Shown here: positions 59,093 to 64,000 of the stretch, piece by piece
How the letters are laid out: each line of letters opens with the position of its first letter
How positions within the stretch are numbered: the stretch's first letter is position 1
Assembly: GCA_035546935.1 (NCBI GenBank)
Contig: DASZVP010000002.1
Location: forward strand, 496,001-560,000
From: DASZVP01 sp035546935
GTDB taxonomy: Bacteria; Patescibacteriota; Saccharimonadia; Saccharimonadales; UBA4665
Direction of reading: 5' to 3'
DNA: 64,000 nucleotides
Notes under the pieces: generated by a model
Databases searched by the model: none
The model's input: only the letters and a program-made list of their open reading frames with translations
What the model was told of the DNA's origin: nothing
Position numbers and translations under genes: made by a program

Positions 59093-59609
59093 GCTCCTTC
59101 AAGGCGCGGTCAATCAGTTGTGCGTCCTTCTTGGCGTCGACTTTCTCGCCGATGATGGCTTCGGTAGCGTCAGAAATCAGACCAACCACCTCTTTTTCAA
59201 GGGCGGCGCGGGCGCGAGCAGCGTCTTGCTTGATGCGCGCTTCGGCCTCGGCAACAATGCCGGCGGCCTTGTCCTTAGCCTTGTCCTCAGCTTCGCGAAT
59301 GGTGCCGCGAGCGGTCTCCTGAGCCTGGGCAATAATGCCATCGGCCTTGGCGCGAGTCTCGTGCAAGGTCTTTTCCACCTTGGCTTCCAGCGCGGCTTGG
59401 TCTTTTTTCATCTGTTCGCCCAAGGTGACACCTTGTTCAATGGTGGCGCGGCGGCGGTCCATCATTTTGATGATGGGCTCGAAAGCGTAGCGCTTCAGCA
59501 CCCAAAACGCGATCACAAAAGTGACCAGCTGAATGACAAAAGCCTTGCCATCGACACCTAAGGCGCCAATGCCGCCTGAACTTTCTGCAAATTGTGTTAG
59601 TTGTATCAT
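59085..59609 (-). CDS. atpF: ATP synthase Fo subunit b
   Basis: 174 residues. One N-terminal membrane helix (KAFVIQLVTFVIAFWVLKRYAF, residues about 22-43), then a long charged Ala/Glu/Lys/Arg helix that dimerises as the peripheral stalk (AEDKAKDKAAGIVAEAEARIKQ). Normal family architecture. Start MIQLTQFAESSGG. A 121-base inverted repeat separates it from atpE upstream. Confidence 0.94.
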   Translation of the reverse strand: MIQLTQFAESSGGIGALGVDGKAFVIQLVTFVIAFWVLKRYAFEPIIKMMDRRRATIEQGVTLGEQMKKDQAALEAKVEKTLHETRAKADGIIAQAQETARGTIREAEDKAKDKAAGIVAEAEARIKQDAARARAALEKEVVGLISDATEAIIGEKVDAKKDAQLIDRALKERA

Positions 59610-59636
59610 CTAGGCTTCGCCTTTCATCAGAAAATT

Positions 59637-59757
59637 AGGATTTTTGCACGATTGTGCAGTTTGTTCGGAACGCGAGCACCGCAAGTGAGCCGTACTGTTC
59701 GGTACGGTGAGCGCGGAGCGGAGCGTTTCGGGCAAAATGTGCATCGTGGAAAATCCT
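59637..59757. repeat. 121-base imperfect inverted repeat between atpE and atpF
   Basis: AGGATTTT (59637-59644) pairs with AAAATCCT (59750-59757), CACGAT with ATCGTG, and pairing continues with mismatches through the G+C-rich middle to a perfect central hairpin CCGTAC/GTACGG (59690-59707, loop TGTTCG). The whole spacer is one long hairpin. It could be a MITE/REP-like insertion or a mRNA-processing and stoichiometry element protecting the highly expressed atpE message. Confidence 0.7.
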
Positions 59758-59758
59758 C

Positions 59759-59986
59759 TTATTTAACGAAGAAGGTGCTAGCGAAGGCCAGCAGGCCGTA
59801 AACCTCAACCAAGCCAACGAAGACCAAAGCCTGACCCAAGAACTTAGCAGCTTCCGGGTTGCGGCCGACAGCCTGCAAGTAATTAGCGCCGATCAGACCA
59901 ATACCGATGGTAGGGCCGATGAAGCCGCCACCGATCATGATGCCGTGGGCGATTGATTGAGCGTTAGTAAGTACAGCAAAAAGCAT
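59759..59986 (-). CDS. atpE: ATP synthase Fo subunit c
   Basis: Rotor-ring proteolipid. 75 residues from ATG 59986 (MLFAVLTNAQSIAHG) with AAAGGAG just upstream; the frame extending to 60034 is read-through of atpB. Two transmembrane helices joined by the polar loop GRNP (usually RQP) in LQAVGRNPEAAKF. The ion-binding carboxylate is Glu in ALVFVGLVEVYGLLAF. The residues of the Na+-binding signature after Glu (Ser-Thr) are absent, so proton coupling is more likely. Confidence 0.94.
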   Translation of the reverse strand: MLFAVLTNAQSIAHGIMIGGGFIGPTIGIGLIGANYLQAVGRNPEAAKFLGQALVFVGLVEVYGLLAFASTFFVK

Positions 59987-60005
59987 TCTTTCTCCTTTAT
60001 TTAAC

Positions 60006-60878
60006 TTAAGTAGTTGCGTTTGCTCCCGAAGCACGCGTTGCCTCTATTGTTTCAGGTGCTTCATCTTCGGTCAAGTCATCGTGCTCCTCATGTTCGGTGT
60101 GGGCACTGTTGACAGCGATGGCCAAGTAATTGACCCCGAGGATGACGAAAATGTAAGCCTGCAGCGCTCCAACACCGAGCTCTAACAGAGTAAAAGGCAC
60201 AGCTGTGATAGGTGACAAAATGCTGTGCGGGAACAGGCTACCGCCCAGGAAGGCGAAAACCGCAATCACAATTTCACCGATAGTGACATTCAGGAAAAGT
60301 CGCAGCGCCAAGCTAAGCGTGCGGGTTAAGTCAGTTATCATTTCAATCAGACCAATAACTAGGTACAGCGGGTTTAGCGGGCTGCCCATAAAGAAATGCT
60401 TGATAAATTTGCCGAAGCCGCCGACTTCACGGATGGAGGCCACGTAGACAGTGACCATGGTGACCAGGCCCATAGCTACGGTTGAGTTCAGATCGGCCGT
60501 GAAGGGACGGAATAGCGGGTGATCATGAATCTGCAAGGCATCGCCGACGCCTGGTACTAAACCAGACCAGTTACAGAGTAAAATCACGAAAAATAGCGTG
60601 ACGAAAAAGGGCACATATTTGCGGCCGATCTTTTTATCGTCAAAGGCGCCTTCAACCAGGTTAGTCACAAAATCGACACCAGCCTCGACGTACTGCGTTA
60701 GGCCGCCGCGCGGTTTAACAGAGACACGGCGTGCAACTTTTACCAGCACTGCAATCATAATTGCCAGAATGATCCAGCCGTAGAGCATGGAGTTAGTAAT
60801 ATGCAGCCCGCCAATAGTGAAGTCGTTCAGCGGCGCCACATGTACCACAGGACCGGAGTCGGCAAACAGACTAATCAT
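60006..60878 (-). CDS. atpB: ATP synthase Fo subunit a
   Basis: 290 residues, five to six transmembrane helices. The conserved Arg of the proton path lies in LSLALRLFLNVTIGEI, and the last helix has LLELGVGALQAYIFVIL with the conserved Glu/Gln residues. The C-terminal tail is unusual: about 30 residues rich in His, Glu and Asp (AHTEHEEHDDLTEDEAPE). The start overlaps the AtpI-like gene by 8 bases. Confidence 0.95.
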   Translation of the reverse strand: MISLFADSGPVVHVAPLNDFTIGGLHITNSMLYGWIILAIMIAVLVKVARRVSVKPRGGLTQYVEAGVDFVTNLVEGAFDDKKIGRKYVPFFVTLFFVILLCNWSGLVPGVGDALQIHDHPLFRPFTADLNSTVAMGLVTMVTVYVASIREVGGFGKFIKHFFMGSPLNPLYLVIGLIEMITDLTRTLSLALRLFLNVTIGEIVIAVFAFLGGSLFPHSILSPITAVPFTLLELGVGALQAYIFVILGVNYLAIAVNSAHTEHEEHDDLTEDEAPETIEATRASGANATT

Positions 60879-61224
60879 TGTCGTCCTCCTCGTATTGTTT
60901 CTTAATGGCGCGCTTTTGGGCAGCTGTTAGCTTCGGCACTTTGACCTGGTTAGCCTTTTGCAGCGTCTGCCACATAATGTAGCCGGTAAGCCCCATAGCC
61001 ACGATAAAACCGATGATGCTTAGTGTGGGGCTGGTGTTGAAGTGTTGGTCGAGCTCATAGCCGCCAACAATCGGCACCATAATGGCAATTGCCAAACGCC
61101 AGGTCATATCCACCGCCATACTAATAAAGACAGCGCTGGCGCTGTCGTTTTCCACCCCCGTTTTGGCTACTTTCGTTCCCGGTCGTGGCGAGGGCGCCTT
61201 AGTGGGCGCGGTCGTCTGCTTCAT
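60871..61224 (-). CDS. AtpI/AtpZ-like small membrane protein
   Basis: 117 residues, first gene of the ATP synthase operon. Two hydrophobic helices (about 42-56, Ala/Ile-rich, then 70-88 with SIIGFIVAMGLTGYIMW) joined by GGYELDQHFNTSP, the Gly-x2-Leu-Asp pattern of AtpI/AtpZ proteins, which help c-ring assembly or Mg2+ uptake. A basic C-terminal tail (AAQKRAIKKQYEED). A TACAAT box ends 9 bases before the ATG and a CRP-like site is upstream. Confidence 0.75.
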   Translation of the reverse strand: MKQTTAPTKAPSPRPGTKVAKTGVENDSASAVFISMAVDMTWRLAIAIMVPIVGGYELDQHFNTSPTLSIIGFIVAMGLTGYIMWQTLQKANQVKVPKLTAAQKRAIKKQYEEDDND

Positions 61225-61244
61225 TTCTTATCTATTGTAACAGA

Positions 61245-61260
61245 TGTGATCTTTATCACG
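61245..61260. promoter_or_regulatory. CRP/FNR-like operator between atp operon and glutaredoxin gene
   Basis: TGTGA-TCTTTA-TCACG, one base from the TGTGA-N6-TCACA consensus. It lies over the -35 region of the minus-strand atp promoter (-10 at 61234-61239) and about 40 bases before the -35 of the divergent gene. Confidence 0.5.
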
Positions 61261-61299
61261 CAACAGTTTGACCCATTTTGGCACAGAACAGGCAACCGC

Positions 61300-61329
61300 T
61301 TGCCACTTTACTTTGTATAGTGCTAAACT
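61300..61329 (+). promoter_or_regulatory. Promoter of the glutaredoxin gene, leaderless
   Basis: TTGCCA at 61300-61305, an 18-base spacer and TAAACT at 61324-61329, which ends 6 bases before ATG 61336. Confidence 0.5.
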
Positions 61330-61335
61330 GAAAGC

Positions 61336-61599
61336 ATGAGCAATTCAAACAAAGCTTCGGTCACCGTTTACAGCGCTACCTGGTGCGCCTTTTGTCACGC
61401 CGCCAAAGACTATTTGGACAGAATCGGCGTCAAATATACCGATAAAGATGTCGAGGCCGACCCAGCAGCCGGGCTGGAGGCTTTTAATAAATCTGGTCAG
61501 CGGGCCATTCCGGTACTCGATATTGGCGGCGATATTGTGCTGGGTTTTGACCGTCCACGCATCGATGCGGCTTTGAAAGCCCACCATCTCTCGTCTTAA
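61336..61599 (+). CDS. Glutaredoxin / NrdH-like thiol-disulfide oxidoreductase
   Basis: 87 residues, one thioredoxin-fold domain. Redox-active CAFC in YSATWCAFCHAAKDYLD, cis-Pro in QRAIPVLDIGG, and the C-terminal GFDRPRIDAAL motif typical of glutaredoxin/Mrx1-type proteins. No signal peptide. Likely reduces ribonucleotide reductase or mycothiol/other thiol mixed disulfides. Divergent from the ATP synthase operon, with which it may share a Crp/Fnr-type operator. Confidence 0.9.
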   Translation: MSNSNKASVTVYSATWCAFCHAAKDYLDRIGVKYTDKDVEADPAAGLEAFNKSGQRAIPVLDIGGDIVLGFDRPRIDAALKAHHLSS

Positions 61600-61671
61600 A
61601 TAATTCTTAAATCAGCGAAAAATCTTACTCTGTGCAGGCCGTACTTAAGCTATTCTGAAGCTGGTAACACC

Positions 61672-62289
61672 ATGACTGCTGAAAATATTGAAGAACCATA
61701 CGGCTGGTTACGCAACATTACTCACACAGGTCCGCGGCCAGTGCCGCACATTCCACGTGAGGTATTGTTGGGTGCCGGTGAAATGTCTTCGGCCGCTCCG
61801 GAAACTGGCCGTTTGCCAGATGTCTTTCCAGATTTTTTGGCCACCACAGGGGTGAAACAGCAAATCGAAGTGCTGGCCGAGACGGATGAGGTTATACGTA
61901 TGTTCAGCAACACATTGCTGGATTTTATTGAACGTCGAGCTGTCAGGGAACGCATGAATCCGCTTTTGCGTGATGCGGCCGGCCGACCCCGCCGCCCCAT
62001 CATTCGGATTGCCCGGAGTTATCAAAAAAGCTTTTATGCTGAGCTCGACCGCTTGCCGGAGTCACAGCGCGAGGCCGAGAGGACACGACAAATCAATAAA
62101 CACGCCCCTGTAGCCCGGGCCAATATCAACGTTTATGCCGAACCATGGATTGCCAACGAACTTTCATGGGGCTTTCACAACGCCCGCGAGGCGGCAGCGG
62201 ATCCGTCTGAAGAATTAAAATATCGGCGGGCGGGCGCCGTTATTGGTGATGTCATGGTAGCTATTGGCCGAGCCATACAGGCACTGTAG
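61672..62289 (+). CDS. Unknown soluble 205-aa protein
   Basis: 205 residues starting MTAENIEEPYGWLRNITH. Helical and charged; notable segments are RPVPHIPREVLLGAGEMSS, an Arg-rich RAVRERMNPLLRDAAGRPRR and a Trp-containing ELSWGFHNAREAAADPSEE. No cysteines, membrane helix or recognised domain. Similar in style to the unknown proteins at 62.9 and 51.4 kb (regulatory-looking, Arg/Pro-rich). Located between glutaredoxin and a cobalamin adenosyltransferase-like gene. Function unknown. Confidence 0.6.
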   Translation: MTAENIEEPYGWLRNITHTGPRPVPHIPREVLLGAGEMSSAAPETGRLPDVFPDFLATTGVKQQIEVLAETDEVIRMFSNTLLDFIERRAVRERMNPLLRDAAGRPRRPIIRIARSYQKSFYAELDRLPESQREAERTRQINKHAPVARANINVYAEPWIANELSWGFHNAREAAADPSEELKYRRAGAVIGDVMVAIGRAIQAL

Positions 62290-62301
62290 TAAGCTAGAGG
62301 C

Positions 62302-62871
62302 ATGGCCTTTGAGGACTACAAAAGCAAACAGTCGGTTGTGATTGTCTACACAGGCGAGAGCAAGGGTAAAACCAGCGCTAGCTTAGGTTTGATGGTGCGC
62401 GCCCTCGGTAACCGCTGGAATGTGGCTTTTATACAGTTCATCAAACACTGGGGTGTCGGCGAACACGTTTTCATTCGTGATATTCAGCCAATCTATCGTG
62501 ACCAGCTGTACTTTTTTAAGGGCGGCAAGGGCTTTTATCAGGCCGGCGAGCTCAGCGAGCAGTACATCACCGAAGAGCAACACAAGCAAGCCGCACAGGA
62601 AACCTACGAGGCCGCCCTGGAGGCTGTTAAAAGCGGCAAGTATCAGCTGGTGATTTGCGACGAGATTAACAATGCCGTCCATGACGGGCTGCTCAGCGAA
62701 AAACAGCTGGCTGATCTGTTAAAAGCTCGCTCGCCGAAGACCAGTCTCTGCCTAACCGGCCGCAATTTCCCTGAGAAGTTTTTGGATCAAGTCGACATCG
62801 CAACTGATATGCACAAGATCAAGCACCACTTCGACGACAAGTTTCTCGCCAACAAGGGCATTGACTTCTAA
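62302..62871 (+). CDS. Cob(I)yrinic acid a,c-diamide adenosyltransferase-like protein (CobO/BtuR)
   Basis: 189 residues of the CobA/CobO/BtuR P-loop family, which transfers adenosyl to corrinoid cobalt. P-loop TGESKGKTSASLGL (residues 14-27), VAFIQFIKHWGVGEH, Walker B-like LVICDEINNAVHDGLL, and the LTGRNFPEKFLDQVDIATDM segment, all family features. No other cobalamin gene is in the window and such reduced cells normally lack the pathway, so it may serve corrinoid salvage or a moonlighting NTPase role. Confidence 0.85.
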   Translation: MAFEDYKSKQSVVIVYTGESKGKTSASLGLMVRALGNRWNVAFIQFIKHWGVGEHVFIRDIQPIYRDQLYFFKGGKGFYQAGELSEQYITEEQHKQAAQETYEAALEAVKSGKYQLVICDEINNAVHDGLLSEKQLADLLKARSPKTSLCLTGRNFPEKFLDQVDIATDMHKIKHHFDDKFLANKGIDF

Positions 62872-62895
62872 ATAATTTAATTATTAGATAAGCGC

Positions 62896-63444
62896 ATGAG
62901 TGAAGTTACAAACGCCCAGTTTATGGAAGCTCTAGCCCGGAGGCCTCAGCACGAGCTGATGATGTCGACTCTGGACATGATTACTTCTACAACCGACTTG
63001 CAGCGAGATTTGCCGGCAGCAAGCAGCCCAATGGATATGCTGGCCCAGCTGGCCATCATTAACAAAAACATCTCTGTTATTAACGCAAATCTGCTCGGGC
63101 TTGGCGGCCTCCAACATTATTTTGAAGAGGGAGATAGGCGTCAGCCGGCTACTTTTTTGAGGTGGGCAGGGCCCGCCAGCGGTGCCGAGCCAGATCAACA
63201 GAGCTGGACAGTCATTAGTCCCGATGGCGGTAGTTACGATGTGACCGTACAGAACTCCGTAATTGACGAAATGCGCGAGTCAGCTACGCCTGGCTTGCCA
63301 CCCGTGCCGACGGCCTTCACTTTTGGAATTGATCAGGTATTCGGCAATCCAAATCGCTCCCGCCGACCACGCCGCACAGCCCAAACTATTATTGACGAGT
63401 TTATCGCCAGACAGCAGCCGTTTTCGCCGTCTAGCGGCTCATAA
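62896..63444 (+). CDS. Unknown soluble 182-aa protein
   Basis: 182 residues starting MSEVTNAQFMEALARRPQ. N-terminal half helical (MDMLAQLAIINKNISVINANLLGLGG), middle with SWTVISPDGGSYDVTVQNS, and a Pro/Arg-rich segment (NPNRSRRPRRTAQ) before a Ser-rich end. No cysteine, no membrane segment, no family recognised. Eighteen bases upstream of a P-loop kinase gene with its own -10 box. Function unknown. Confidence 0.6.
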   Translation: MSEVTNAQFMEALARRPQHELMMSTLDMITSTTDLQRDLPAASSPMDMLAQLAIINKNISVINANLLGLGGLQHYFEEGDRRQPATFLRWAGPASGAEPDQQSWTVISPDGGSYDVTVQNSVIDEMRESATPGLPPVPTAFTFGIDQVFGNPNRSRRPRRTAQTIIDEFIARQQPFSPSSGS

Positions 63445-63449
63445 TTTGC

Positions 63450-63455
63450 TACAAT
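63450..63455 (+). promoter_or_regulatory. -10 box of the P-loop kinase gene, leaderless
   Basis: TACAAT ending 6 bases before ATG 63462; no ribosome site. Confidence 0.5.
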
Positions 63456-63461
63456 CAGCCT

Positions 63462-63977
63462 ATGTCCAAGCCACGTTTGTATCTGTTTATTGGCTATCCC
63501 GGAGCCGGCAAAACGACAGTTGCACTGCACATCGCCGCCAAAAGCGATGCCGTCCATCTTTGGGCCGACCGCGAGCGCCTGAAAATGTTTGGCAAGCCGA
63601 CGCACAGCGCAACTGAAAGCCACCAACTTTATGATCACCTCAATCAGGTGGCTGCCGACCTGCTAGCTCAGGGGCGAAGCGTTATCTTCGATACCAACTT
63701 TAATCTGCTGAAAGACCGCCGGCACTTGCGCGAAATTGCCGATCAAGCCGGCGCCGAAACCATTACCATTTGGGTGACCACTCCGCGTGAGCTGGCTGAG
63801 CATCGCGCCATCGCCGATACCGCCGCACAACCGACCCGCCTGTTAGGTGACATGACCCCTGGCGAGTTCGAACGAATTGCCAGCCATCTGGAGCCGCCTA
63901 CTGAAGATGAAAAAGTTCTTAAATTTGACGGTACCGAACTTGACATTGAGGCGCTCGAGCGCGAACTTGGGCTGTAG
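63462..63977 (+). CDS. P-loop ATPase/kinase, AAA_33 (zeta-toxin-like) family
   Basis: 171 residues. Walker A LFIGYPGAGKTTVAL near residue 16, DRERLKMFG as the substrate-side basic motif, and SVIFDTNFNLLKDRRHLREIA, the FDT/Asn-Arg pattern of AAA_33 kinases related to zeta toxins, chloramphenicol phosphotransferase and polynucleotide kinases. A single domain with an acidic C terminus. No antitoxin gene is adjacent. Substrate unknown; the TAG stop overlaps the next start. Confidence 0.8.
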   Translation: MSKPRLYLFIGYPGAGKTTVALHIAAKSDAVHLWADRERLKMFGKPTHSATESHQLYDHLNQVAADLLAQGRSVIFDTNFNLLKDRRHLREIADQAGAETITIWVTTPRELAEHRAIADTAAQPTRLLGDMTPGEFERIASHLEPPTEDEKVLKFDGTELDIEALERELGL

Positions 63978-64000
63978 TGAAACGTTATCGCTACCGCCGA
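63977..64000 (+). CDS. Start of a following gene, cut by right edge
   Basis: GTG at 63977-63979 shares one base with the preceding TAG and reads MKRYRYRR before the window ends. A very basic start, consistent with a coupled downstream gene; nothing more can be said. Confidence 0.3.

Noticed and set aside
59601..59817. Short frames on both strands across the atpE-atpF spacer
   Set aside because: They only exist because the inverted repeat lacks stops; no ribosome site and no similarity to proteins.
1..64000. CRISPR array, insertion sequence, prophage or rRNA operon
   Set aside because: No regularly spaced repeats, transposase, phage structural gene or rRNA sequence was seen on either strand.
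1..64000. Alternative genetic code (TGA as glycine)
   Set aside because: TGA is used as the stop of genes such as atpG and cyoB, with the next gene starting at once; no in-frame TGA interrupts conserved genes.

Overview
The window is a gene-dense bacterial chromosome segment of roughly even base composition. It looks like a Candidatus Saccharibacteria (TM7, Patescibacteria/CPR) genome, probably one of the environmental, aerobically respiring members. Evidence for this: the conserved core genes are interspersed with many small lineage-type proteins of no recognisable family, intergenic gaps are very short, cell-surface glycosyltransferases and LytR-CpsA-Psr genes are present, and many genes carry a TATAAT-like -10 box only 6-9 bases before the start codon, as expected for leaderless mRNAs. 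TGA acts as a normal stop (for example atpG and cyoB), so the Gracilibacteria code does not apply. The taxonomic call is inference from gene content and protein style.

Layout. 1-3.3 kb: secE (cut by the left edge), nusG, two small membrane proteins, rplK, an unknown 94-residue protein and rplA with a long N-terminal extension. 3.3-7.2 kb: a dTTP-supply block of tmk, dcd and an unusual 799-residue fusion of thymidylate kinase with a tandem ThyX-like region. 7.2-9.3 kb: unknown genes, a structured leader/attenuator candidate, then the L10 leader with rplJ-rplL. 9.4-18.6 kb: DoxX-like protein, dnaX, dnaB, a membrane protein, ybaB-recR, a DHH phosphoesterase and cysS. 18.6-22.9 kb (minus strand): AI-2E-type permease, two GT4 glycosyltransferases and an alpha/beta hydrolase.

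23-26.7 kb: tRNA-Gln(UUG) with a terminator, followed by a compact three-way-junction inverted repeat that repeats 15 bases of the tRNA 3' part; then a YHYH protein and an A+T-richer two-gene module (MazG-like pyrophosphohydrolase plus GIY-YIG/DUF2075 P-loop protein) that looks acquired, and a candidate small RNA with its own promoter and terminator. 26.7-38.9 kb: envelope and signalling genes (flippase-like protein, serine hydrolase, PAS histidine kinase, stand-alone receiver, Crp/Fnr regulator, LCP protein, GT2, a classical two-component system). 38.9-47.7 kb: a respiratory block on the minus strand (D-lactate dehydrogenase-like flavoprotein, cyoABCD, ctaB) with a type II NADH dehydrogenase nearby on the plus strand. 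47.7-53.5 kb: UvrD-type helicase with a C-terminal nuclease domain, aquaporin, a CxDxR protein and MscL with an added zinc ribbon. 53.5-61.2 kb (minus strand): the full F1Fo ATP synthase operon with three extra unknown genes and a 121-base imperfect inverted repeat between atpE and atpF. 61.3-64 kb: glutaredoxin, a cobalamin adenosyltransferase-like protein, unknowns and a P-loop kinase.

Taken together, NDH-2 and D-lactate dehydrogenase would feed quinol to a bo3-type oxidase, and the resulting proton gradient would drive the ATP synthase; no quinone or haem precursor synthesis is visible here. A Crp/Fnr-family regulator (about 32.6 kb) and two TGTGA-N6-TCAC palindromes, one in front of the ATP synthase operon and one in front of the CxDxR protein, suggest a local regulatory link. 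The strongest candidates for something undescribed are the MazG/GIY-YIG-DUF2075 module, the 7.7 kb leader RNA, the 26.6 kb small RNA, the tRNA-adjacent structured repeat, the atpE-atpF inverted repeat and the Tmk-ThyX-ThyX fusion.
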